From contig CANQUQ010000015.1 in the NCBI GenBank assembly GCA_947627115.1, forward strand, positions 1-55,997: DNA of 55,997 bases, given 5' to 3'. Source of the stretch: an uncultured Acetatifactor sp. GTDB taxonomy: Bacteria; Bacillota; Clostridia; Lachnospirales; Lachnospiraceae. Under the pieces are notes generated by a model. That model was not told the origin of the DNA. It saw only the letters and a list, made by a program, of their open reading frames with translations, and ran no database searches. Each line of letters starts with the position of its first letter. Position 1 is the first letter of the stretch. Below are positions 42,854 to 50,659 of this stretch, piece by piece. Position numbers and translations under genes: made by a program.

Positions 42854-43551
42854 GAACCGTCCCCCTCTCCCTGTCGATCCGTGATCTTGTACCCATGAGA
42901 AATGACGGTCCTGATCTGTCCGCCTGCCTCCCCCAGTGCTTTTCGCAGCTTCTTCACATGATTGTCCACCACTCTGTCATTCACTGAAAGATTCTCTCCC
43001 CAGATCTTCTCCAGGAGCATTTCTCTGGTGAAGACCCAGTTCTTCCTCTCCATCAGGGTCACAAGAAGAAGGTACTCCTTTGCCGCCAGATCGATCCGGC
43101 GGCTGCCGACGGATACGGTCATGCTCCGCCTGTCCAGAGTTATGTCCCCGCAGGTCAGAGTCCCGCTCAGCGCCTCGCCCTTTGCTCTCCTTAGCAGCGC
43201 CATGACTTTCGCATACAGCTCCGCCAGCAGGAACGGTTTACAGACATAGTCATCGCAGCCCAGCTCGTACCCGTACAGCCTGTCCTGCTCTCCTGTACGG
43301 GCCGTGATGAGGATCACCGGAATATCCGTGCTGCGTCGGATCTCCTTCAATATCGAGAATCCGTCCAGTCCGGGAAGCATCACGTCCAGCAGGATCATAT
43401 CATACTTTTCCTGCCGGACCATGCGAAGCCCCTCCGGTCCCGTCCCGGCACTGTATATCTCCAGATCTTGGGACCGTCCCGAAAAATAATCTTCCACTCC
43501 CTCACGGATCTGAGGGTCATCCTCCACCAACAATATCCGATACGTTTTCAC
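42850..43551 (-). CDS. OmpR-family response regulator
   Basis: A 233-residue regulator. The receiver domain has acidic EDD near residue 10, phosphoacceptor Asp in MILLDVMLPGLDG, Thr in ILITART and Lys in DDYVCKPF. The C-terminal winged helix has LAAKEYLLLVTLMERKNWVF, EMLLEKIWG and VDNHVKKLRKAL. The start is a GTG preceded by GGAGGTG. It is encoded directly before its kinase. Target genes are unknown; no ABC transporter of the BceAB kind adjoins. Confidence 0.95.
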   Translation of the reverse strand: MKTYRILLVEDDPQIREGVEDYFSGRSQDLEIYSAGTGPEGLRMVRQEKYDMILLDVMLPGLDGFSILKEIRRSTDIPVILITARTGEQDRLYGYELGCDDYVCKPFLLAELYAKVMALLRRAKGEALSGTLTCGDITLDRRSMTVSVGSRRIDLAAKEYLLLVTLMERKNWVFTREMLLEKIWGENLSVNDRVVDNHVKKLRKALGEAGGQIRTVISHGYKITDRQGEGDGS

Positions 43552-43616
43552 ACCGCACCACCTCCAATATTTTCATAACATGCCGGTGTGTCCTCCGTAT
43601 GTCCTTTTCCGATCCT

Positions 43617-44642
43617 TTAAATTTTTTCTTTGGCCGCTTCCAGCGCCTCGATCAAGCGGTCGCACCATGCGTCAAATTCCGGGTCTTCCCTCTGACATTC
43701 CTCCGGATGTGACAGCACATAGTCCAAAGCGATACGCACGCCCTGGTCGAACCTCACCGACGTTCTCATGTCCGGCACCGCCCGCTTCAGCTTGCTGTTG
43801 TCAAAGACCACCGAAACGGACTTGTCACCGATCAGGCTTCCCGTAAAATCATAACCGTATCTGTCGCCCACGGCGGCCAGATATTCGGAGGCCACATAGT
43901 ACGGATGCAGCTCCACGCCCAGGGCGTCCGCTATGGTGGCGTAGATCTGATTCCAGGTCAGGGTCTCGTCCCCCGTGATCTGGAACGCCTCGCCGATGGC
44001 GTGGCGGTTGCCCATCAGTCCGGTAAAGCCGACGGCAAAATCCGTGTTAAAGGTCAGCGTCCAGAGGGAGGAGCCGTCGCCCTGAATAATGACGGGCTTT
44101 CCTTCCATCATGCGCTTCACCACCTGCCAGAAGCCGCCCTTCCCATGCACGCCCAGCGGAATGTTCCTCTCGTCATAGGTATGGCTGGGGCGGACAACGG
44201 TGACGGGAAAGCCCTCCTCGCGATACTTCTTCATGAGAAATTCCTCGCAGGCAATCTTGTCCCGTGAATACTGCCAGTAGGGATTGGCCAGCGATGTCCC
44301 CTCCGTGATCACATAGCTCGCCGCCGGCTTGTGGTAGGCGGAAGCGGAACTGATATAGATGTACTGTCTTGTCCTGTCCCGGAACAGCCGGTAGTCCCGC
44401 TCTACATGCTGCACCTGAAAGCCGATGAACTCACAGACAGTGTCAAAGTACAGGTCTTTGATCTTATCCGCCACATCCGCCTCGTCATTGATGTCCGCGA
44501 CAATGTGCCGGACTCCCTCCGGAAGTACCTCATTGCGGTTCCCCCGGTTCAGGATCCACACCTCCCAATGCAGTTCATTCACCAGTCGCTTTACGATGGC
44601 CGTGCTGATGATTCCTGTGCCTCCCACGAACAATGCTCTCAT
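43617..44642 (-). CDS. NAD-dependent epimerase/dehydratase family protein
   Basis: A 341-residue extended short-chain dehydrogenase. The dinucleotide-binding motif is FVGGTGIISTAIVKRL at the N-terminus. ISSASAYHK supplies the catalytic Ser/Ala region and YSRDK the Y-x-x-x-K pair (near residue 122). The substrate is not evident; relatives act on nucleotide sugars or bind RNA. AGGAGAAGG precedes the ATG. It stands between the CheY operon terminator and the two-component genes, with no sugar-nucleotide genes nearby. Confidence 0.85.
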   Translation of the reverse strand: MRALFVGGTGIISTAIVKRLVNELHWEVWILNRGNRNEVLPEGVRHIVADINDEADVADKIKDLYFDTVCEFIGFQVQHVERDYRLFRDRTRQYIYISSASAYHKPAASYVITEGTSLANPYWQYSRDKIACEEFLMKKYREEGFPVTVVRPSHTYDERNIPLGVHGKGGFWQVVKRMMEGKPVIIQGDGSSLWTLTFNTDFAVGFTGLMGNRHAIGEAFQITGDETLTWNQIYATIADALGVELHPYYVASEYLAAVGDRYGYDFTGSLIGDKSVSVVFDNSKLKRAVPDMRTSVRFDQGVRIALDYVLSHPEECQREDPEFDAWCDRLIEALEAAKEKI

Positions 44643-44688
44643 ATTTCCTTCTCCTTTCCTGTTCCGTCTGCTTCTTTGTAAAAAAGGA

Positions 44689-44705
44689 CATCAGCCAAGC
44701 TGATG
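44689..44705 (-). terminator. Intrinsic terminator of the CheX-CheY unit
   Basis: CATCAGC-CAA-GCTGATG forms a hairpin. On the minus strand TCCTTTTTTAC follows, 20 nt past the cheY-like stop codon. Confidence 0.85.
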
Positions 44706-44724
44706 CCCCTGTATCTTTTCCGAA

Positions 44725-45087
44725 CTATTTCTGCGAAACGCGGCTTACGGTGGCCAGCACCTCCGCCTCGTCGAAAGGCTTCGTGATGAACTCCTCTGCA
44801 CCGCGCTTCAACGCCTCCACCATCTTTTCCTTCTGGCCCGCTGCGGTTATCATGATGACCTTGGCATTCTCATCCGCCTTTCGGATCAGAGTCAGCGCCT
44901 CGATCCCGTCCATGACCGGCATAGTGATATCCATCGTCACAATATCGGGATGCAGCTCCTTGAATTTCAGATAGCCCTCCTCACCGTTCGCGGCCTCCGC
45001 CACGATCGTATGTCCGCCATGCTCCAGGACGGCTCTCAGGATCTTTCTGGATGTCCTGGAATCATCCACCATCAATACTGTAGCCAT
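44725..45087 (-). CDS. CheY-like single-domain response regulator
   Basis: A 120-residue stand-alone receiver domain. It has VDDSRTSRKILRAVLE with the acidic pair, phosphoacceptor Asp in IVTMDITMPVMDG, Thr in MITAAGQK and Lys in FITKPFDEAEV. There is no output domain, so it acts through a partner as in chemotaxis. It lies 12 nt after the gene for a CheX-domain protein, and CheX proteins dephosphorylate CheY. The two share a strong promoter and a terminator. Confidence 0.93.
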   Translation of the reverse strand: MATVLMVDDSRTSRKILRAVLEHGGHTIVAEAANGEEGYLKFKELHPDIVTMDITMPVMDGIEALTLIRKADENAKVIMITAAGQKEKMVEALKRGAEEFITKPFDEAEVLATVSRVSQK

Positions 45088-45099
45088 GTTCTTTCCCCC

Positions 45100-45972
45100 T
45101 TACTTAATCTCTGCAATTGTAAAATACAGCCCCTGTCCGCGTACAAATATAGGCACCCTGCACACGGGCCCGCTGCAGGTCTGTTCTTTCATTCCGTTAT
45201 ATTCAGGGGGCATCAGTTCAAGCTGTACGCCCTGTCTGCTCATCTCCGATGCGTAGAGACCGTTGATGCAGTTCAGCAGCTCGCCTGCCGCATCCAGGGA
45301 ATCCAGATCCAGGCAGTCAAATTCCTCCCGTCCGAAAGAACAGCACACATCCAAAAGCGCTCCGTTCCTCTCCGAAAAACATGTCACGATCCCATTCTCT
45401 CCGGCGAGAGCCTGACTGACCATATCGTCCGCGGGCATGACCTCTGTCATGGCGCCCCATCCGGGATAGGTATTGCGGCTCACCAGACGGATCAGCGTGC
45501 GGACGGCCGTCGCCACGATACCGTCATATTTCTTTGCCTCGTCCGGAAGCATGAGCGGCACGATCCTGTCCACGTTGTCGCTCTTGATATCCTCCAGTTC
45601 CGAATTGCTGTAGCCGTACCGTCGCTTAAAATCGTTCCACAGCAGATCTATTTCCTCCATTGTGATCAGCTGCTCATCCACCAACGCCTGAACAAAGATC
45701 AGATAAGCATTTCCCTGCTGCTTTAACAGCTTATCGATCTGCTCCCCGGTCAGATAGCCCTTACTCACGGCGATATCGCCGAAACGCTGATCCATCACGG
45801 CCTGCAGTCTGTTGACCTCGTCGGCCTGCTCGATGGTGATCAGCCCCTCCTCCACGGCGATGAGTCCGAGCTTTACACGGACCGCATCCTGCTTTGTCAG
45901 GATTCGGTTCAGCTGATCCTTCGTTATCTTTCCGGTCTCAACAAGATAGTTGCCCAAAATGTATTCTACCAT
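45100..45972 (-). CDS. MshEN-like repeat plus CheX-like domain protein
   Basis: A 290-residue cytoplasmic protein. The N-terminus has three 24-residue motifs (residues 5-28, 34-57, 63-86) separated by 5 residues. They follow the pattern [RKI]-[LF]-G-x-x-[LA]-x-x-x-G-x-[IL]-T...Q of MshEN cyclic-di-GMP-binding domains. The C-terminal part (about 135-290) resembles CheX-like phosphatases: a KYDGIVATAVRTLIRLV helix, a VTCFSERNGALLDVCCSF sheet region, then DAAGELLNCINGLYASEMSR, which contains an E-x-x-N-like motif. A regulator that dephosphorylates the adjacent CheY under cyclic-di-GMP control is inferred. It has its own strong promoter. Confidence 0.75.
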   Translation of the reverse strand: MVEYILGNYLVETGKITKDQLNRILTKQDAVRVKLGLIAVEEGLITIEQADEVNRLQAVMDQRFGDIAVSKGYLTGEQIDKLLKQQGNAYLIFVQALVDEQLITMEEIDLLWNDFKRRYGYSNSELEDIKSDNVDRIVPLMLPDEAKKYDGIVATAVRTLIRLVSRNTYPGWGAMTEVMPADDMVSQALAGENGIVTCFSERNGALLDVCCSFGREEFDCLDLDSLDAAGELLNCINGLYASEMSRQGVQLELMPPEYNGMKEQTCSGPVCRVPIFVRGQGLYFTIAEIK

Positions 45973-46028
45973 GCCATCTCTCCTGTTCTGTGCTGTCCAT
46001 CCAGCCGTTTGTACACTAAATCATTTTT

Positions 46029-46057
46029 AGTATATCGCTAAGTAGAATAGGTGTCAA
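46029..46057 (-). promoter_or_regulatory. Strong sigma-A promoter of the CheX-CheY unit
   Basis: TTGACA (46057-46052) and TATACT (46034-46029) on the minus strand with a 17-nt spacer match the consensus closely. Confidence 0.85.
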
Positions 46058-46101
46058 GGAATATTCCGCCCTGTTGCGGCGGGAGTTTTCGGCAAAAAAG
46101 A

Positions 46102-46121
46102 CCTGCCGGCAGACCGGCAGG
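46102..46121 (-). terminator. Intrinsic terminator of the polar amino acid ABC operon
   Basis: CCTGCCGG-CAGA-CCGGCAGG forms a perfect hairpin, and on the minus strand TCTTTTTTG follows. It lies 12 nt past the ATPase stop codon. Outer TTCGGC and GCCGAA arms could form an alternative longer stem. Confidence 0.88.
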
Positions 46122-46133
46122 CCGAAATGTATC

Positions 46134-46964
46134 TCACAGGACCTTGGATAAAAATTCCTTCAACCGCGGATTTTTGGGATTTCCGAAGAACTCCTCCGGA
46201 GACCCGCTCTCCAGGATCTGTCCCTCGTCGATAAAGAGCACCTTATTGGCCACCTCTCTGGCAAAACCCATCTCATGCGTCACGATGATCATGGTCATGC
46301 CCTCCCTTGCCAGCGCCTTCATCAGATCCAGCACCTCTCCCACCATCTCCGGGTCCAGCGCGCTGGTGGGCTCGTCGAACAGGATCACGTCGGGATTCAT
46401 GGCCAGCGAACGCACGATGGCAACTCTCTGCTTCTGTCCGCCGGAAAGAGTTGCGGGATAGACATCCGCCTTGTCCTCCAGTCCGATGCGCTTCAGAAGG
46501 GACAGCGCCTCCTCCCTGGCCTCTCTGCGGATCTCCGCCTTGCCCGCCGTTACGGGCAGCAGCTCCTTCTTTTGCTCTCCCTTCCGGAAGACATTGCCGA
46601 TCCGATTGAAAAAGTTGCTGCGCTTTGCCCTTCTCAGATCCTGGCAGCGCAGATGTACGGGCGCCAGCATGATATTCTCGATCACGGTCTTGTTGTTAAA
46701 GAGGTTAAAATGCTGAAAGACCATGCCCATGTGCCTTCTGTGCACATTGATGTCCACTCTCTGATCCGCAATATCCACACCGTTGAAAATGATCTGTCCC
46801 CCCGTGGGATCCTCCATACAGTTGAGGCAGCGCAGGAACGTGCTCTTGCCGGATCCGGAGGGCCCGATCACCACAACGATATCGCCCTTTTCGATCTTGA
46901 CGCTGATGCCCCGCAGGACCTGTGTCCCGCCAAAGTGCTTTTCCAGATTAATGACGTCTATCAC
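46134..46964 (-). CDS. Polar amino acid ABC transporter ATP-binding protein with insertion
   Basis: A 276-residue ATPase of the GlnQ/HisP group. Walker A is [16 protein letters not shown], the Q-loop [11 protein letters not shown], the signature [18 protein letters not shown] and Walker [15 protein letters not shown], with an EMGFAR H-loop region. Compared with the usual size of about 240, some 35 extra residues rich in Arg/Lys lie between the Q-loop and signature (about residues 108-145, [20 protein letters not shown]). The start overlaps the permease gene by 17 nt. It forms an operon with that permease and the permuted binding protein. Confidence 0.94.
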   Translation of the reverse strand: MIDVINLEKHFGGTQVLRGISVKIEKGDIVVVIGPSGSGKSTFLRCLNCMEDPTGGQIIFNGVDIADQRVDINVHRRHMGMVFQHFNLFNNKTVIENIMLAPVHLRCQDLRRAKRSNFFNRIGNVFRKGEQKKELLPVTAGKAEIRREAREEALSLLKRIGLEDKADVYPATLSGGQKQRVAIVRSLAMNPDVILFDEPTSALDPEMVGEVLDLMKALAREGMTMIIVTHEMGFAREVANKVLFIDEGQILESGSPEEFFGNPKNPRLKEFLSKVL

Positions 46965-47658
46965 TTTTTCTCAGGCTCCTTTCCATGATCTTGATCCCTG
47001 CGCTGATGATCAGCACCAGCAGGATATAAATAAGCGCCATGACAAGGTAAGGAACCATGAATTCATAGCTGTTGCTGCCGATATAGTTGAACGCCACATA
47101 AAGGTCAGCGGCGCCCACGAAGCTGACGACAGAGGTCTCCTTCACCAGAGTGATAAATTCGTTGCCCAATGTGGGCAGGATGTTCTTTACGGCCTGCGGG
47201 AGCACCACCTTCATCATGGTCGTGCCGAAGTTCAGCCCCACCGCGCGTCCGGCCTCCATCTGGCCCGGATCCACGGACAAAATGCCGCTGCGCATGATCT
47301 CGGATATGTAAGCGCCGCTGTTCAGGCCGAAGACACATATCGCCACCTGCACCCCGGTCATATGCCGGCCGGCCAGAGGCAGCGCCACAAAGTAGAACAG
47401 CAGCAGCTGCACCACCATGGGCGTGCCCCGGAAGAACCCTACGTAAAAGCTGCAGAAGCCGTTCAGGACGCGGGGCAGCAGCTTATACTTGGGAATCACC
47501 CTCACCGTTGCGATCAGGGTGCCGATCAAAATGCCGATGATCAGACCGAGGACAGCGATGGTGAGAGTGTTCCGCAGGCCCTCCAGGACCCTGACATAAC
47601 CGTTCTGATTCACAAAGATCTCTATGAACTTATCGATTTTCTGACTGAAATTTCCCAT
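46948..47658 (-). CDS. Polar amino acid ABC transporter permease
   Basis: A 236-residue inner-membrane permease with about five helices. The EAA loop, [20 protein letters not shown] followed by PQAVKNILP, and the [20 protein letters not shown] opening are typical of the HisM/GlnP type. [16 protein letters not shown] is a family hallmark. ATG at 47658 with AGAGGATGAA upstream is chosen; the 25-codon upstream extension overlaps the binding-protein gene. It lies 13 nt after that gene. Confidence 0.95.
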   Translation of the reverse strand: MGNFSQKIDKFIEIFVNQNGYVRVLEGLRNTLTIAVLGLIIGILIGTLIATVRVIPKYKLLPRVLNGFCSFYVGFFRGTPMVVQLLLFYFVALPLAGRHMTGVQVAICVFGLNSGAYISEIMRSGILSVDPGQMEAGRAVGLNFGTTMMKVVLPQAVKNILPTLGNEFITLVKETSVVSFVGAADLYVAFNYIGSNSYEFMVPYLVMALIYILLVLIISAGIKIMERSLRKSDRRH

Positions 47659-47671
47659 TTCATCCTCTGAA

Positions 47672-48517
47672 TTACTGCATGGTGTTAATGGATTTCGTAA
47701 TGAAATCCGCCGGTGCGGAGTCAATGATGACATACTGGATATTACCGTTGAGCATATCCTGGACTGCCAGCGCGCCGTTCTTATAGCCTACAGCCTCCGC
47801 TGCAAAACCGTCAAAGCCCCACTCCTCGTCGCCTTCCACATAGAACTGGCCCGTCGTGCCGTTCTGCACGCCGATCTTTACGCTGCTGTCCTTCGTGTTC
47901 AGGATAGCCTCAACGGAAGCGGCGTCGGTGCAGCCGTCAAACTCCGTGTCGTCGGAGACAGTGATCAGTCTCTGAGAAGCGATATAATAGGAATCCGAGA
48001 ATGCCACATACTCCTCTCTGTCAGGTCTCACCGTCAGGCCCGCCATGGCGATATCGCACTTCTGCTGGCCGACGGACAGGCATACCGCATCAAAATCCAT
48101 GTTCTGGATCACCAGCTCCTGGCCGAGATATTCCGCAAGAGCGGCCGCGATCTCCATATCCACACCGTAGTAATTCTCGCCCTGCGTATACTCAAAGGGC
48201 TCGAAAGCGGCGTTGGTAGCCACTACCAGCTGATCCTTGCTCTCGTCATAGGCAGCGGAGGTGACCGGCGAGGGCGTGCCGTCGCCAAAATACTTGTTGC
48301 AGATCTCATCAAAGGTACCGTTTTCCTGGATCTCCTTGATGAAAGCGTTCACGGACTCCAGAAGCTCCGGCTGGGTCTTATCCACACCGAAGGCATACTC
48401 CTCGTTCGTAAGGTCGATCTCAATGACCTTGGCCGTCTTTGCCGCTTCCTTTCCGCATCCTGCCAGAACGGATGCCGCAAGCACTGCCGCGAGTAACACT
48501 GCTAATAATTTTTTCAT
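47672..48517 (-). CDS. Amino acid ABC transporter binding lipoprotein, apparently circularly permuted
   Basis: A 281-residue lipoprotein with a KKLLAVLLAAVLAAS signal and a VLAGC lipobox (Cys21). Ordinary SBP_bac_3 proteins end with a segment such as YAFGVDKTQPELLESVNAF...GTFDEICNKYFG. Here that segment stands first, at about residues 36-78. The usual start of the mature domain, LVVATNAAFEPFEY, comes at about 97, followed by YGVDMEIAAALAEYLGQEL and IAMAGLTVRPDREEYVAFS. The protein stops at VIIDSAPADFITKSINTMQ, just where the moved segment would normally begin. The start is fixed by GGGGAGGAG. Ligand: probably a polar amino acid. Confidence 0.9.
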   Translation of the reverse strand: MKKLLAVLLAAVLAASVLAGCGKEAAKTAKVIEIDLTNEEYAFGVDKTQPELLESVNAFIKEIQENGTFDEICNKYFGDGTPSPVTSAAYDESKDQLVVATNAAFEPFEYTQGENYYGVDMEIAAALAEYLGQELVIQNMDFDAVCLSVGQQKCDIAMAGLTVRPDREEYVAFSDSYYIASQRLITVSDDTEFDGCTDAASVEAILNTKDSSVKIGVQNGTTGQFYVEGDEEWGFDGFAAEAVGYKNGALAVQDMLNGNIQYVIIDSAPADFITKSINTMQ

Positions 48518-48594
48518 TTTTTCTCCTCCCCTTATATAAAAGATCATATCATACTTGTTGTAATGTACCATCTTTTATCGAAAATTGCAATCTT

Positions 48595-50043
48595 TTATTT
48601 CATACGCCTCAGGATCTCCAGCACATAGTTCCAGGTCCGCTCCACGGAGGCGATATCCATGCGTTCCCTGACGGTATGGATATCCTTTATGTCCGGCCCG
48701 AAGGATACGCAGTCAAGCCCCGGAAGCTTGCCGGCGAACAGACCGCACTCCAGGCCCGCGTGAACGGCCTCCACGGAGGGGCTGCGCCCGTACTGCTCTT
48801 CGAACACCTCCACCATCAGCCTGCGCAGCCCGGAATCCCTACGATACTCCCAGGCCGGGTAGTCGCCCGTGCACTCCACCGTCCCGCCCAGAAGATCTGT
48901 GAGGTTCCGAAGACGGCTGACCACCTCCTCCTTTTCCGTGGCCACGCTGCTGCGGACGGAAAAGCTCATCACCGCCTCCCCGTCGTAAGTCTTCAGGATG
49001 CCCAGGTTCAGCGAGGTCTGCACCAGGCCCGGTATGTCAGGGCTCATGCGCTGAACGCCTCCGGGAAAATTCACCAGCGCTCCCACAACGCGCTTCCCCG
49101 ATCCTGCATCCAGCGCTCTGAATTTTCCTTCCCCGCCGAACACTATCCTCAGGGAAAGTCCCGGATCCGTGCTCCGGTATTCGTCCCCGAAGATCCGGCC
49201 GTACTCCTGCGCCAGCTCCTCCGCCCTCTCCCTGTCCTTCGCTCCAATCACCAGCCTGGCGGCCGCCTCCCGCGGAATCGCATTGTCCTTCAGCCCGCCG
49301 GACACGGAGAGCAGCCCATAGGGCACTTCTCTGTCCAGCCCGTTCAGCGCGCGGCCCAGCAGCATGTTGGCGTTGGCGCGGCCCTTGTCTATCTCCACGC
49401 CGGAATGACCGCCGGTCAATCCGCCGACCTCCAGCACCGCCTCCACGCCGGACATATCCTCGCGGCCTACCGGCAGATGACAGGCGGCGCTGACGCCGCC
49501 CGCACAGCTCACCAGCAGAACGCCCTCCTCCTCGGAGTCCAGATTCAGCATGGTCCGCGCCCTTAACGGAGAGCAGTCAAGAGCGGCGGCCCCCAGCATT
49601 CCCGTTTCTTCATCCACCGTGAAGACCACCTCCAGAGGCGGATGAGGGATGTCGTCCGCATCCAGGATCGCCAGGGCGAACGCGACGGCGATGCCGTCGT
49701 CCCCTCCCAGCGTGGTGCCGTCCGCGGACAGAAAGCCGTCCTCCACCCTCAGGATCAGACCGTCCTTTTCCGGATCCACCGCACTGTCCGGCGTCCTCTC
49801 GCACACCATGTCGAGATGCCCCTGCAGGATGACCGGAGCGGATCCTTCATACCCTGGGGTGCCGTCCTTGAAAATTATCACATTGTTGCTCACGTCCCGA
49901 ATATACCGAAGACCGTGCCCTTCTGCAAAGCGGACACAGTAATCGCTGATCAGCCCGGTGCTGCCCGAACCGTGAGGGATCGAACAGATCTCCTCGAAAT
50001 ACCGGAATACAGACGCCGGTTCCATTCCCGACAGAACTCCCAT
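48595..50043 (-). CDS. pepD: PepD-type aminoacyl-histidine dipeptidase (M20 family)
   Basis: A 482-residue zinc dipeptidase. [16 protein letters not shown] opens the protein. [11 protein letters not shown] supplies the first metal His and catalytic Asp, [20 protein letters not shown] the bridging Asp, and [13 protein letters not shown] the catalytic Glu pair. [20 protein letters not shown] and a C-terminal [20 protein letters not shown] complete it. ATG at 50043 fits the palindrome-SD cassette (GGGGGCAAAA-ATG); ATG at 50025, closer to homolog starts, also has GGGAG upstream. It precedes the ABC transporter operon on the same strand and may process imported or internal peptides. Confidence 0.93.
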   Translation of the reverse strand: MGVLSGMEPASVFRYFEEICSIPHGSGSTGLISDYCVRFAEGHGLRYIRDVSNNVIIFKDGTPGYEGSAPVILQGHLDMVCERTPDSAVDPEKDGLILRVEDGFLSADGTTLGGDDGIAVAFALAILDADDIPHPPLEVVFTVDEETGMLGAAALDCSPLRARTMLNLDSEEEGVLLVSCAGGVSAACHLPVGREDMSGVEAVLEVGGLTGGHSGVEIDKGRANANMLLGRALNGLDREVPYGLLSVSGGLKDNAIPREAAARLVIGAKDRERAEELAQEYGRIFGDEYRSTDPGLSLRIVFGGEGKFRALDAGSGKRVVGALVNFPGGVQRMSPDIPGLVQTSLNLGILKTYDGEAVMSFSVRSSVATEKEEVVSRLRNLTDLLGGTVECTGDYPAWEYRRDSGLRRLMVEVFEEQYGRSPSVEAVHAGLECGLFAGKLPGLDCVSFGPDIKDIHTVRERMDIASVERTWNYVLEILRRMK

Positions 50044-50072
50044 TTTTGCCCCCATTCCGCCGCTTCAGCGGC
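50044..50072 (-). repeat. Palindrome-SD cassette, copy 7 (before pepD)
   Basis: On the minus strand GCCGCT-GA-AGCGGC is followed by GGAATGGGGGCAAAA and ATG. The distance is 15 nt. The stem is identical to copy 5. Confidence 0.7.
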
Positions 50073-50168
50073 CAATTCATAACACGTCTCTATCGCCGAA
50101 GATCCGGCACCTGTTATTCTACTATCGCACCGGCCAAATGTAAAGCGCAGGGCCAAAATTCCCTGCCG

Positions 50169-50290
50169 TCCGGGAAGTACCCCTGGCGCCCGGAAAATGC
50201 TCCGCGGTCCAAGACGTGCTCCGCGGTCCAGGACGTGCTCCGCAGTCCAGAACGTGCTCCGCAGTCCTGGAAGTACCCTTGGTGTCCGGC
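50169..50290. repeat. 19-bp minisatellite upstream of rubredoxin
   Basis: Units of the form GTCCAAGACGTGCTCCGCG recur about six times at a 19-20-bp period, with degenerate outer copies (GTCCGGGAAGTACCCCTGGC) and near-identical inner ones at about 50207-50263. No coding function is apparent. It fills most of the 340-nt gap between pepD and rubredoxin. Confidence 0.75.
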
Positions 50291-50315
50291 TTTCTTCGTC
50301 TCTATGGAATCGATG

Positions 50316-50344
50316 TTGTATTCCGGAAGAAAATGTGGTATGAT
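50316..50344 (+). promoter_or_regulatory. Probable promoter of the rubredoxin gene
   Basis: TTGTAT (50316-50321) and TATGAT (50339-50344) with a 17-nt spacer, about 52 nt before the start codon. Confidence 0.6.
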
Positions 50345-50396
50345 GGAGTCAGCGGAACTCAGTTCCCAAGTACATTATCCGAAAGGAGTCTTACTT

Positions 50397-50570
50397 ATGC
50401 AAAAGTATTTTTGTAATCCCTGCGGCTACACATATGACCCTGAGAAGGGCGATCCCGAACACGGCATCAAGCCCGGAACGGCATTCGAAGATCTTCCCGA
50501 CGACTGGGTATGTCCCGTCTGCGGTATCGACAAGAGTATGTTCCAGCCCTGCATCGACAATTACAACTAA
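50397..50570 (+). CDS. Rubredoxin
   Basis: A 57-residue one-iron redox protein. The two iron-binding knuckles are [19 protein letters not shown] near residue 6 and [13 protein letters not shown] near residue 39. The usual aromatic core (Tyr, Phe, Trp) and the [10 protein letters not shown] run are present. Rubredoxins pass electrons in anaerobes, often to peroxide- or superoxide-reducing enzymes. AAAGGAG precedes the ATG by 8 nt. It is a single-gene unit with promoter and terminator; upstream in-frame openings run through the minisatellite and are not coding. Confidence 0.95.
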   Translation: MQKYFCNPCGYTYDPEKGDPEHGIKPGTAFEDLPDDWVCPVCGIDKSMFQPCIDNYN

Positions 50571-50580
50571 GGCGAAAAAG

Positions 50581-50607
50581 GGACCGGCGGCTGCCGGTCC
50601 TTTTTTT
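50581..50607. terminator. Bidirectional intrinsic terminator
   Basis: GGACCGGC-GGCT-GCCGGTCC is followed by seven Ts on the plus strand (rubredoxin) and by CTTTTT on the minus strand (ABC operon), so it can serve both converging units. Confidence 0.92.
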
Positions 50608-50659
50608 GTGCAGTGGTATTCCGGCGCGGCGCAGGGCACGGCCGCTGCCGTTTTCCGGG

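Noticed and set aside
46066..46083. Hairpin CCGCC...GGCGG as another palindrome-SD cassette
   Set aside because: It is about 95 nt from the nearest start codon and lacks the RGAAtG-SD part; the operon terminator at 46102-46121 explains this gap better.
47672..48517. Frameshift or gene fusion as the explanation for the odd binding protein
   Set aside because: The frame is continuous, has one signal peptide and lipobox, normal total length, and each segment of the fold is present exactly once.
48543..48594. Promoter of the amino acid transporter operon
   Set aside because: Overlapping TATGAT-like boxes exist near 48543-48553, but no acceptable -35 box could be placed.
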